The notes under the pieces were generated by a model that did not search any database, was not told where the DNA came from, and worked only from the letters and a program-made list of their open reading frames with translations. From Burkholderiaceae bacterium (GTDB lineage Bacteria > Pseudomonadota > Gammaproteobacteria > Burkholderiales > Burkholderiaceae_C), in assembly GCA_031253795.1 (NCBI GenBank), contig JAIRVR010000008.1:1-57814 (forward strand): a stretch of DNA of 57,814 nucleotides. The letters run 5' to 3'. Shown here piece by piece: positions 50,801 to 57,814 of the stretch. Made by a program: the position numbers and the translations under genes. The stretch's first letter is position 1; each line of letters starts with the position of its first letter.

Positions 50801-53800
50801 CAGATCCAGGCGGCGCGACCATTCGTCGGCCTCGTTGAGGTAGACGTTGTACAGCGGTGCGCTGATGCGCAGGCCGTCCACCACCTTGATGCCCTCACCG
50901 GCCAGCGCATCGGCATCGGCATCGGCATCGGCATCGGCATCCGGCACGGCCGCGGCTTCGGCGGCCGGCAATTCGGCAGCGGCCGGCACCGGCTCGGTCA
51001 GTTCCAGGTCGATGCCGTCGAAAGGCGAGGCCAGGGGCTGCAGCGGCGCCGGCGCGGGTGGTTCGTCCTCGGCGGCATCAGGGGGCTGGGCGGGCTCGGG
51101 AAGTGTTTCGGTGATGGCGGCCAGCGACTCCTGCTCGCTGTCTCGCATGGCGGCCTCGAAGGCCGCGAAGTCGAGATCCTCCACCGCGTCGGCCGCCAGG
51201 ACAGAAGCGGGCTCGGCGGGCAGTTCCAGCTCCGGCTCGGGCTGGGCCACCGCAAGCGCCGGCTCCGGCAGCGGAACGGCTGGCGCATCGACGGCCGGCC
51301 CCACAGAGGCCGGCAGGTCGAGGAAGCTGAAATCCAGCGGAAGGTCGAGTTCGGACACCGAGGCCTGGGCGGGCGCGGCCGGCTCGTCGGCCACAGGCTG
51401 GGCCTGCGCCTCGTCCGCGGCCGGTGCCTGGACGGGAAAGTCGAAGACATCGGCAGCAGTTGCGGCCGCACGGTCGGCGCGCGGGGCCAGGGCCACCTCG
51501 GCGCGCTCGCCCGTCAGGCGCATGGCATCGGCCGCGGCGCGGAAGGGCGTGGCCTGCCAGGCAGCGGCCTGGCCCTGGCCTATGGCCTGGGCCCAGGCGC
51601 CGAAGGCGCGCAAGGCCTCGCCCGCCAGCTGCTGCATGGGCTGGGGCATGGGCTTTTGCTCGGCCAGCCAGGCATTGAGCATTTGCTCCATGGCCCAGCC
51701 GGCTTCGCCGAACTCGTCCAGGCCCACCATGCGCGAGCTGCCCTTGAGCGTGTGGAAAGCGCGGCGCAGCGTGGTCTGTTCGCTGAGGTTGCCGGGTTCG
51801 TCGGCCAGGGCGTTCAAGGCCTGCAGGCCGTTGTCCACCACCTCGCGGGCCTCTTCCAGGAAGATGCCCAGCAGCTCATCGTCCGAGTCGTCGGCGGCGA
51901 AGGACAGATCGGCAGCCGGCGCAGGCACGGGCACGGGCGCGGCCACAGGGGCTGGCGGCGGTGGAGGCGGCGGCAGGACCTGGACCTCGGCGGGTACCGC
52001 CTCCTGTGCCGGCAGCACGGCGGCGGGTTCGGCCACGGGTGGCTGGGGCACGGGCAGCGGCTGGGCCACGGCCACGGCTTCGCGCCGGGGCGGCACGGCC
52101 TGGTCGTCGAGGACGGGCAGTTGCTCGGGCGCCTTGTCTGCATCGCTGGCGCGGTGGCTGCGCCGGCCCATGACCATGCGCAGGCCGCCTTCGGCCTCGT
52201 CATAGACGAACAGCTTGCGCGCCATGTTGCGCTGGTAGCTGAGCATGTCGATCAGAAAGCCCATGGCTCCCAGGCTGTTGCCCAACTTGTCGAAGACCTG
52301 GGCACGCTGGTCCTCGGCGATCTCGCCCAGCACCAGCCGGTCGACGGTGTCGCGCATGCGCTGCATGGCCTGTGTGGCCTGGTCCAGACCCAGCACCGAC
52401 AGCACGCCACGCATCTGGGCCATCTGGCCCGACACGGGCGCCAGTACGGCGGGATCCGCAGGGTTGCGGAAGAACAGGTCCAGATGGCGCTCGGCCTCGG
52501 CCAGGGTGGAGCGCAGCTCGCCCACGACCGAGCCCATGGTCTGGTGGTCGCTGGCCTGGCGGTACAGCTCTTCCATCCAGGATTCCAGCGGACGGGCGGG
52601 CGCGCCCTGCAGCGATTCCTCCAACCGCTGGACCAGGCTGGCCGACTGGCCGGACAGCTCTTCGTCGCCAAGGTCCATGGTCGCAAACGCGGCCTGCAGG
52701 TACAGCACGGCCGTGGCCACTTCCATGGCCAGCTCGGCCGGTGGCGGCTCGCCGATGCGCGCCACGGTCTCGGCCACGCGGATCAGCATGCGCGCCAGCC
52801 CATGGCTGGCGGGGTGGAGCTTGACCAGGGACTCGGCCACCTGGGCGAACTGGTCCACGACGATCTTGGTGCGCGCGCGGTCACCGCCGGCCAGGGCCGA
52901 CCAGGTCTCCGCGGCGGTGGTGATGCGCTTGCGCGCCTGCTGCAGCACGGCCGGATCGAAGCGGCCGAAGCGCGTGACCTGGTAGTTGGCCTGGGGCTCG
53001 TCCCCCTGCATGCCATAGGCCTGGCGCACGGCCTGCAGGGCCGGGCCGCCCTGCTCGGCCGGACGCGCCTGGGCGCAGAAAAACAGCAGGTCCTGCAGCA
53101 GCCGGGCCGGCGGCGTGCCATCGCCCTTGGCCATGGCGGCGTACTGCAGCAGCACGCGCGAGGCCATGCGCTTGACGAACAGGTCCACGGCGATCAGACC
53201 GCGCGACTGTCCGTCGAAGAAGCCGGCCGCCACCTTCCAGAAGCTGCGTGCCGTGACATCCTCGTCCTGGCCCGCGGCAAAGCGCAGGCACAGGTCGCGC
53301 ATTTGCGCGGCGGCCTCGCGGTCGTCGCTCTTGACCATGCGCAGCACAACGCCGTCCAGCAGGGCGCGCGCGCCGGCGCCATAGGCCAGCGGCTCGGGCC
53401 GGGCCTGGGTCCAGGCCGGCTCATGGGCACGGCGCTCGGCAGGCCACAGGTCGGCCGGGTGCACCTTGTCGTTGCCGGCCAGCGCCTGGGTGTCGCGGTA
53501 TTGCGGAAACAGGGCCACAGCCGGCACGTTCTTGCCGGCGAGCACGGTTTCCAGGTATTCGATCAGGGCGAAGCTGGCGCGCTCCAGCGCGGCCGCGGCC
53601 TCGTCCGTGCACAGCTCGGGCCGCTGCACGAAGCGCTGCACCGCGTTCTCCATGCCGCGCAGCACCAGGGCCGGGCTGCTGAGCCCCACCATCTCCAGGG
53701 CGCCACAGGCCTGGTGCAACTGCTGGCGCGCGATGCGCAGCGCCGAGGTGTCCAGGCTTTCCAGATCCGAGGCGCGTGCGGCATCGGCATCGCGGACGAA

Positions 53801-53932
53801 GCGGCCCACGGCCTTGCTCGCCCCTTCCAGCGACTTGCGCAGCTCATCGAGCACCCAGGCCAGAGGGCCCAGATCCTGTTCGGTGTGCGCGGCCTGCACC
53901 GCGCCCGTTTGCGAGTCGTCAACCACTGACAT
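47861..53932 (-). CDS. chpA: ChpA/PilL hybrid chemotaxis histidine kinase of the Pil-Chp system
   Basis: 2023 residues. The N-terminus (to about 580) is FimL/Hpt-like without a phospho-histidine (LHQACGALEMVGLSSPAL). Three Hpt domains follow: FHTLKGSSRMVG near residue 725, HSLAGSSATVG near 1065 and LHTLKGSARLAG near 1280. Then come dimerisation, CheA-type ATPase (LLRNCVAHGIEPPEQR; DDGAGLNIERIRDKA; TGVAGRGIGMDVVRSEV), a CheW-like domain and a receiver with LSDIEMPRMDG near 1932. Long acidic Pro/Ala linkers include a hexanucleotide repeat tract. Pseudomonas ChpA has more Xpt domains. It relays surface contact from PilJ to PilG/PilH and cAMP. Genes pilJ, pilI, pilH and pilG follow upstream on the same strand; pilK and chpB homologues are absent. 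Confidence 0.95.
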   Translation of the reverse strand: MSVVDDSQTGAVQAAHTEQDLGPLAWVLDELRKSLEGASKAVGRFVRDADAARASDLESLDTSALRIARQQLHQACGALEMVGLSSPALVLRGMENAVQRFVQRPELCTDEAAAALERASFALIEYLETVLAGKNVPAVALFPQYRDTQALAGNDKVHPADLWPAERRAHEPAWTQARPEPLAYGAGARALLDGVVLRMVKSDDREAAAQMRDLCLRFAAGQDEDVTARSFWKVAAGFFDGQSRGLIAVDLFVKRMASRVLLQYAAMAKGDGTPPARLLQDLLFFCAQARPAEQGGPALQAVRQAYGMQGDEPQANYQVTRFGRFDPAVLQQARKRITTAAETWSALAGGDRARTKIVVDQFAQVAESLVKLHPASHGLARMLIRVAETVARIGEPPPAELAMEVATAVLYLQAAFATMDLGDEELSGQSASLVQRLEESLQGAPARPLESWMEELYRQASDHQTMGSVVGELRSTLAEAERHLDLFFRNPADPAVLAPVSGQMAQMRGVLSVLGLDQATQAMQRMRDTVDRLVLGEIAEDQRAQVFDKLGNSLGAMGFLIDMLSYQRNMARKLFVYDEAEGGLRMVMGRRSHRASDADKAPEQLPVLDDQAVPPRREAVAVAQPLPVPQPPVAEPAAVLPAQEAVPAEVQVLPPPPPPPAPVAAPVPVPAPAADLSFAADDSDDELLGIFLEEAREVVDNGLQALNALADEPGNLSEQTTLRRAFHTLKGSSRMVGLDEFGEAGWAMEQMLNAWLAEQKPMPQPMQQLAGEALRAFGAWAQAIGQGQAAAWQATPFRAAADAMRLTGERAEVALAPRADRAAATAADVFDFPVQAPAADEAQAQPVADEPAAPAQASVSELDLPLDFSFLDLPASVGPAVDAPAVPLPEPALAVAQPEPELELPAEPASVLAADAVEDLDFAAFEAAMRDSEQESLAAITETLPEPAQPPDAAEDEPPAPAPLQPLASPFDGIDLELTEPVPAAAELPAAEAAAVPDADADADADADALAGEGIKVVDGLRISAPLYNVYLNEADEWSRRLDLSLQQWAGEPGEPVPEDAIAFAHSLAGSSATVGFKALSDLARLLEHALAHLQPQRRGTPQQMADCIAASDEVRRLLHQFAAGFLKTPVAGVEEALQAILALDIEPADAPDSLLDAEDPVAEVQEAGGDAAIDAALPVEDATDAATPPLAYSMRPLVNDVGHEAELQRRIDEAIAHAVSMGDELVDDIDALDEVDPDLFPIFEEEAVELLPRLGAALRRWHGRPSLDEARNEVLRALHTLKGSARLAGAMRLGEMAHRLESAVEQVDGELPSAEQIEPLLGHFDALQAGFDVLRVVGEQAQDMPLDTADEPTMPEAAAGAPEARAAMVEPAAPAAMPAPVVPPLRAGAQQTVRVRAQLLDRLISQAGEVLIARSRVDARLAQARGSLDELAGNLERLRMQLRDIEVQAESQMQSRLALSKDSAAGFDPLEFDRFTRVQELTRMMAESVNDVATVQRNLQRDMAGAEDDLVAQGRQARDLQRDLLRTRMVEFDSLAERLYAVVRQTSKEMGKQVRLNILGGTIEMDRGMLDRMMPAFEHLLRNCVAHGIEPPEQRTAAGKPAMGTIEIILSQERNDVALSVEDDGAGLNIERIRDKAVAQGLWPADQVLTTEDAGRLIFEPGFTTATEVTGVAGRGIGMDVVRSEVNALGGRIETHSEAGRGSAFRLVLPLTTAVTQVVMLRAGRMLVGVPASLVEIVRRASLDQLQQAYREHGFDDGIESLPFYWAGALWQSSLRSEESVGRTRPVVILRSAAQRIALHVDEVLGNQEVVVKNLGPQLARLPGLTGMSVLASGAVVQIYNPVALANVYGDEVRAMTEAAEQAAGEAGGEGLLAADTGPVSVPLVLVVDDSITVRRVTQRLLQREGYRVALAADGLQAIERLAEERPTLVLSDIEMPRMDGFDLLRNIRADEALGDLPVEMITSRIAQKHRELARQLGANHYLGKPYSDEELLGLIQHYALQGGSTEPAPQQADPEPQGEEA
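50907..50941. repeat. Hexanucleotide microsatellite inside chpA
   Basis: GCATCG occurs five times perfectly and nearly a sixth time, encoding alternating Asp-Ala in a linker between Hpt domains. Because the unit is 6 bp, slippage changes linker length by Asp-Ala pairs without frameshift. Confidence 0.9.
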
Positions 53933-53986
53933 GGACAGTTCCCCAAGCCCCTAGGGCCTGTGCGTAGATGTGGGCGGTGTGCCCGA

Positions 53987-56236
53987 TCAGGCGATCTTGA
54001 AACGCGCCACCGACTGGCGCAGTTCCTCGGCCATGTGCGACAGCTCGCGCACCTGCTGTGCCGTGGTGCGCGTGCCCTCGCCGGTCTGTTCGGTCACCGC
54101 GAAGATGTGCTGGATATTCTCGGCCACATCGTTGGCCAGATCGGCTTCGCGCAGCGTGGACGAGGAAATCAGTTCGATCAGCTCGGCCAGACGGCGCGAC
54201 ACGGTATCGATCTCGGTCAGCGCCGTGCCGGCGGAGTCGGACAGGCGCGCCCCTTCGACCACGCCCTGGGTGGAGCGCTCCATGGCGGCCACGGCGTCCT
54301 GGGTGTCGGTCTGAATGGCCTTCACCAGTGCCGCGATCTGGCGCGTCGCGTCGGCCGAGCGTTCGGCCAGGCGCTGCACTTCTTCGGCCACGACCGAGAA
54401 GCCGCGGCCCGCTTCACCGGCCGAGGCGGCCTGGATGGCCGCGTTCAGCGCCAGCACGTTGGTCTGTTCGGTAATGTCGGAAATCAGCTCTGTGATTTCA
54501 CCGATCTCCTGCGAGGACTCGCCCAGCCGCTTGATGCGCTTGGAGGTTTCCTGGATCTGGTCGCGGATGGAGTTCATGCCGCCGATGGCGTTCTGCACGG
54601 CCTTCAGGCCCGAGTCCGCGGCCTGCAGCGACTGGCGTGCCACCTGGGCCGATTCCTGGGCCTGGGTGGACACGTCGTTGATGCGGCCGGCCATGTCGAG
54701 CACGGAGCGGCCGGTTTCGCGGATCTCGCGCAGCTGTTCGGTCGAGGCCGCCAGCAGTTCGGTGGAGTTGGCATCCACCTGGGCCGTGGTCTGGGCCACG
54801 CGCGTTGCCGTGTTCTGCACGCTGCCCACCAGGGCGCGCAGCTCTTCCACCGTGTAGTTCACCGAGTCGGCAATGGCGCCCGTGATGTCTTCCGTCACCG
54901 TGGCTTCCTGGGTCAGGTCGCCTTCGGCCACCGACTGCAGTTCGTTCATCAGACGCAAAATGGCGGCCTGGTTGGCGTCGTTGATGCGCTTGGCTTCCTG
55001 CTCCTGCACGCGCGATTCGGCCTGGCGGCGTTCGGCCGCTTCCTGGCGCAGGCGGCTGTCGAGCAGCTGCACGCGCGACAGGCCCATGCCGCACAGCAGC
55101 ACCAGCACGATCACCAGGGCCAGCAGACCCATCTGCAGACCACCCACGCCGGCACCGCCCTGCAGCTTGGTCTGCAGGTCTTCGAGCTGGCGGCGCAGCG
55201 GTTCGCTGTCGGCGTTGATCGAGGTCTGGGCTTCACGCGCCGAGACCAGGCCTTGCAGGTTGCCCAGAATGGCGCTGGCCTGGTTGCGCGTTTCCTCGTA
55301 GAGCTTGATCAGGGCCTCGATCTGCTCGCGCGTCTGCGCATCGCGCGTGGCGGGCAGGCGCAGCTCGCTGCTGCCGTTGAGCAGGCTTTCGGAGATTTCC
55401 TTGAACGAGTTCAAGTCCTTGCCCAGAAGGAACACGGCCTCGGGACTCACGCCTTCGGCGGTCTGGAATTCGTTGGCTGACTTGCCGATACGCTGGGTCA
55501 GCATCACCAGCTGGCCGGCGGCCGAGATCTCGGCCGGGCTCGCGCTCTGCTGCAGCTTGAGCGAGGAAATGGTTTCCGCGATTTCCAGCAGGTCCGAAGA
55601 CTGGCGGTTGATGGTGCGCAGCGCGTCGCCGACCTGGGTCAGGATCTGCTTCTGGTCCAGGATGACCTTGGCGCTTTGCTCGGCGCGCTCCATCAGCGGT
55701 GTGATGGCGGCCAGCTCGGTGGCGTAGGAGTCGCCGAGCGGGCGCACGCCCATGGCGTCGTCGCCCGAAGCCACGGCGCGCACGTTGCGCGCCAGAACAC
55801 CCGAGCTTTCCTGCACGTCGATGAAGGACGAGGCCGCGCCGGTCAGCGCCTGCGAGGCCGATTTGGCCAGGCGCTGGGATTGCATCAGGGCCTGGCCCGT
55901 GGCAGCCAGCTGCTGGGCCGATCCGTCAGCCTGGCGCAGGGCCCAGGCGGCGGCCAGCACCAGGGCCAGCACCAGCACGCCCATCAGCGTGGACAGGGTG
56001 CGCTGGTGGCGCGCCGCGGGCGCCGTGCCCAGCAGGGGCAGGGTCACCTGGTCATGCTCGGCGGCCAGCGCCGTTTCCGAGCGCGCAAGGCCCGGATCAC
56101 CGCGTCCGTCGCTCAGCGGTGTATCGATGGCATACATATCCTGGGAGACCGTATCCCCCAGCATGCTGTCGCCGACCGTGCCGGTGTCGGCCGGCTTGCG
56201 TTGGAACCAATTTGCGAAACGTTGCGCGAATGACAT
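53987..56236 (-). CDS. pilJ: PilJ, twitching/surface-sensing chemoreceptor
   Basis: 749 residues. A cytosolic N-terminal stretch (QRKPADTG...) precedes TM1 ([17 protein letters not shown], about 85-101). Next is a periplasmic region with two PilJ/NIT-like four-helix modules ([25 protein letters not shown]), then TM2 ([16 protein letters not shown], about 369-385). After a coiled coil and HAMP-like segment comes the signalling tip [39 protein letters not shown]. This tip sequence ([11 protein letters not shown] rather than [11 protein letters not shown]) is specific to PilJ-class receptors. It detects pilus retraction or PilA and activates ChpA. Confidence 0.95.
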   Translation of the reverse strand: MSFAQRFANWFQRKPADTGTVGDSMLGDTVSQDMYAIDTPLSDGRGDPGLARSETALAAEHDQVTLPLLGTAPAARHQRTLSTLMGVLVLALVLAAAWALRQADGSAQQLAATGQALMQSQRLAKSASQALTGAASSFIDVQESSGVLARNVRAVASGDDAMGVRPLGDSYATELAAITPLMERAEQSAKVILDQKQILTQVGDALRTINRQSSDLLEIAETISSLKLQQSASPAEISAAGQLVMLTQRIGKSANEFQTAEGVSPEAVFLLGKDLNSFKEISESLLNGSSELRLPATRDAQTREQIEALIKLYEETRNQASAILGNLQGLVSAREAQTSINADSEPLRRQLEDLQTKLQGGAGVGGLQMGLLALVIVLVLLCGMGLSRVQLLDSRLRQEAAERRQAESRVQEQEAKRINDANQAAILRLMNELQSVAEGDLTQEATVTEDITGAIADSVNYTVEELRALVGSVQNTATRVAQTTAQVDANSTELLAASTEQLREIRETGRSVLDMAGRINDVSTQAQESAQVARQSLQAADSGLKAVQNAIGGMNSIRDQIQETSKRIKRLGESSQEIGEITELISDITEQTNVLALNAAIQAASAGEAGRGFSVVAEEVQRLAERSADATRQIAALVKAIQTDTQDAVAAMERSTQGVVEGARLSDSAGTALTEIDTVSRRLAELIELISSSTLREADLANDVAENIQHIFAVTEQTGEGTRTTAQQVRELSHMAEELRQSVARFKIA

Positions 56237-56254
56237 GACACGGCCTTCAGGGAC

Positions 56255-56782
56255 TCAAGCACGAATGCTCAGAAACTCGGAGGTTTGGGACAGCCGCTGC
56301 AGCTGCAGCTCCTGCCAGCGGTTGCCCGCTGCATCGATATGGACGGGCCCGAAGAACGCGGGCGAGGACTCGGGCGCGCTTTCCGTGCCCACGAAGGCAT
56401 CGGCGCCGCGCAGGCCCTGCAAGCGGTCCACCAGCAGGGCGGCGTTGACTTCCAGCGCGGCGTTGAAGGCCAGCAGGCTGGCCTCGGCCAGAGCCGGTTC
56501 GCTGCGCGCCGAGCCATGGCCCAGCAGGGCCGCGAGATCAACCACGCCGGCCAGCGTGCCGCGCAGGTTGGCAATCCCCAGGAACCAGGGCTTGGTATAG
56601 GGCACGGGCTGCACACCCGTCCAGGGAAAGATTTCCCCGGATTGGCCCAGCGGCAGCAGATAGCCGCGGCCGCCGGCCTGGACGGCCAGCCAGGCAGCGA
56701 CCTTGACGCCTTCGCTGCGCGCAGCCTGCAGGCGGCCCGCCAGGCGCGACTGCAGGTCCCTCAGTGCTTCACGGTTCGCCAT
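56255..56782 (-). CDS. pilI: PilI, CheW-like adaptor of Pil-Chp
   Basis: 175 residues. CheW-like beta-barrel blocks are GGRGYLLPLGQSGEIFPW, VPYTKPWFLGIANLRGTLAGVVDLAALLG and the late segment HIDAAGNRWQELQLQRLSQTSEFLSI. The N-terminal helix (NREALRDLQSRLAGRLQ) is typical of PilI. It couples the PilJ receptor to the ChpA kinase. The gene lies between pilH (15 bp) and pilJ (18 bp), in the conserved order. Confidence 0.92.
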   Translation of the reverse strand: MANREALRDLQSRLAGRLQAARSEGVKVAAWLAVQAGGRGYLLPLGQSGEIFPWTGVQPVPYTKPWFLGIANLRGTLAGVVDLAALLGHGSARSEPALAEASLLAFNAALEVNAALLVDRLQGLRGADAFVGTESAPESSPAFFGPVHIDAAGNRWQELQLQRLSQTSEFLSIRA

Positions 56783-56797
56783 GGGCAGCGCACCGCG

Positions 56798-57163
56798 TCA
56801 ATTCAGTGCCGCGATCTTGGCCTGCAGCTCGCCTGCATCGACCGGCTTGGTGATGTAGTCACGCGCGCCCTGGCGCATGCCCCAGACCCGGTCGGTTTCC
56901 TGGTTCTTGCTGGTGCACATGATGATGGGCAGGTCGGCGTACTGCGGATCGCGCGTGATGGCACGTGTGAGCTGAAAGCCGTTCTGGCCCGGCATGACCA
57001 CATCCATGAGGATGAGGTCGGGGCGGTCTTCGGCCAGGCTGCGCAGCGCTTCTTCGCCGTTTTCGGCCGTACGCACTTGCAGGCCCTGCTTTTGCAGCAA
57101 GTCGGTCAGGAACATCAGTTCGGTTTTGGAGTCGTCCACGACCAGGACTTTGCGGATGGGCAT
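56798..57163 (-). CDS. pilH: PilH, CheY-like response regulator
   Basis: 121 residues. The single receiver domain has VLVVDDSKTELMFLTDLL, phospho-acceptor in DLILMDVVMPGQNGFQ, Thr/Ser in IMCTSKNQETD and lysine in DYITKPVDAGEL. The ATG overlaps the pilG stop (TGATG), with AGGAG 7 bases upstream, so the longer open frame seen from 57628 is not the gene. PilH acts with PilG on pilus extension and retraction and in cAMP signalling; it is often a phosphate sink. Confidence 0.94.
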   Translation of the reverse strand: MPIRKVLVVDDSKTELMFLTDLLQKQGLQVRTAENGEEALRSLAEDRPDLILMDVVMPGQNGFQLTRAITRDPQYADLPIIMCTSKNQETDRVWGMRQGARDYITKPVDAGELQAKIAALN

Positions 57164-57561
57164 CAATGTGCTCCTATGGTTTGCTTGCCGAACTGCTCCA
57201 CGGCCTGCAGCAGCTGGTCTTTGGTGAAGGGTTTCGTGAGGTAGTCCTGGCAGCCCACCATGCGTCCGCGCGCCTTGTCGAACACGCCATCCTTGGAGGA
57301 CAGCATGACCACGGGCGTATCGGCGAACCGCGCATTGCGCTTGATGATGGCGCAGGTCTGGTAGCCATCGAGCTTGGGCATGAGGATGTCGCAGAAGATC
57401 AGCTGCGGCTGGTAATCGTTGACCTTGGACAGTGCATCGAAACCGTCGTCGGCCAGCAACACTTCGTGGCCGCCCTGCTTGAGGAAGATCTCTGCGCTGC
57501 GGCGGATGGTGTTGCTGTCGTCCACCACCAGCACGCGCAAGGGTGTGCCCGTTGTCGTCAC
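57163..57561 (-). CDS. pilG: PilG, CheY-like response regulator
   Basis: 132 residues from a GTG with GGAGG 7 bases upstream. Receiver-domain residues are VLVVDDSNTIRRSAEIFLKQGGHEV, acceptor in LIFCDILMPKLDGYQT, Ser in VMLSSKDGVFDKARGR and lysine in DYLTKPFTKDQLL. CFARGR-like DKARGR and GYQT are typical of PilG. It is the main output regulator for pilus extension in the Pil-Chp pathway and a polarity factor. First gene of the pilGHIJ-chpA run. Confidence 0.94.
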   Translation of the reverse strand: MTTTGTPLRVLVVDDSNTIRRSAEIFLKQGGHEVLLADDGFDALSKVNDYQPQLIFCDILMPKLDGYQTCAIIKRNARFADTPVVMLSSKDGVFDKARGRMVGCQDYLTKPFTKDQLLQAVEQFGKQTIGAH

Positions 57562-57608
57562 TGTGAAACCTCCCAGAATTCAGTTGATCGGCGCGGGTGG
57601 TCCCGCGC

Positions 57609-57782
57609 TCAGATTTCGACCATCTCAAAATCTTCTTTACGTGCTCCGCATTCAGGGCAGGTCCAGTTCATGGGGACGCTTTCCCAACGCGTTTCGGGCG
57701 CGATGCCATGCTCGGGGCAGCCTTGCGCCTCGTCATAGATCCACCCGCAGATCAAGCACATCCAAGTTTTAGGGTCGGTCAC
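57609..57782 (-). CDS. Rubredoxin
   Basis: 57 residues from a GTG start (TDPKTWMCLICGWIYDEAQG...). Iron ligands are C9xxC12G and C42PEC45GA, with the conserved Trp and aromatic core (WMCLICGWIYDE; NWTCPECGARKEDFEMV). One extra cysteine (C22) is unusual. It is a one-electron carrier; in betaproteobacteria it is almost always encoded next to pilG, though no functional link is established. The ribosome site is weak; only 32 bases lie upstream inside the window. Confidence 0.93.
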   Translation of the reverse strand: MTDPKTWMCLICGWIYDEAQGCPEHGIAPETRWESVPMNWTCPECGARKEDFEMVEI

Positions 57783-57814
57783 AGCTTAAAGGGCCTTCAC
57801 ATAGAATGCAACGA

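Noticed and set aside
50735-53929. Long plus-strand frame opposite chpA
   Set aside because: Covers the Hpt-containing part of chpA, whose domains are unmistakable; the antisense product has no recognisable features.
1-57814. CRISPR array, insertion sequences or rRNA genes
   Set aside because: No regularly spaced direct repeats with unique spacers, no transposase motifs with terminal repeats, and no rRNA sequence were seen.

Overview
The window reads as chromosomal DNA of a GC-rich betaproteobacterium of the Comamonadaceae (Delftia, Comamonas or Acidovorax type; Delftia is my best guess). The signs are an Omp32-like trimeric porin, a PyrR/ATCase/inactive-dihydroorotase arrangement, an IPTL-CTERM surface protein, and the block rubredoxin-pilGHIJ-chpA followed by phrB, yqgE, ruvX and pyr genes. 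Genus assignment is inference from family resemblance, not from a search.

Layout. (1) 1-6825: end of a VWA protein, then tamA and tamB, the outer-membrane translocation and assembly module. (2) 6898-11372: tRNA-Arg(CCT) with a strong terminator, followed by a more AT-rich accessory stretch: a membrane-anchored protein with eight near-identical 43-residue TPR-like repeats, an orphan protein, a double-HTH regulator with a perfect 26-bp palindrome upstream, and a divergent orphan. (3) 11389-18063: soluble BdlA-like PAS-PAS chemoreceptor, roadblock-like protein, IPTL-CTERM protein, porin, secreted S1 protease with three DUF5648 repeats. (4) 19035-25649: YfcF-like GST, small hypotheticals, a transmembrane chemoreceptor, a GAF-GGDEF cyclase and a QseBC-type two-component system. 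(5) 25650-29324: an AT-rich patch with an orphan gene, then a roadblock-like protein paired with an ABC-ATPase/tyrosine-phosphatase fusion. (6) 29581-38467: DegP/MucD protease, ArsC, purine permease, 8-oxoguanine deaminase and LysR, and divergent Fe(III) ABC permease and ATPase genes. (7) 38564-40943: siaABC phospho-switch. (8) 40931-46303: minus-strand run yqgE-ruvX-pyrR-pyrB-pyrC'-plsC-GNAT, tightly overlapping in most places. (9) 46327-57782: phrB, then the Pil-Chp twitching/surface-sensing system (chpA, pilJ, pilI, pilH, pilG) and a rubredoxin.

Theme. Much of the window concerns surface sensing and biofilm lifestyle: Pil-Chp, two extra chemoreceptors, a diguanylate cyclase, SiaABC without an adjacent SiaD, and two roadblock-like proteins. 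The least conventional unit is the ABC-ATPase/dual-specificity-phosphatase fusion with its downstream roadblock gene (27362-29324); I know of no described function for this combination.
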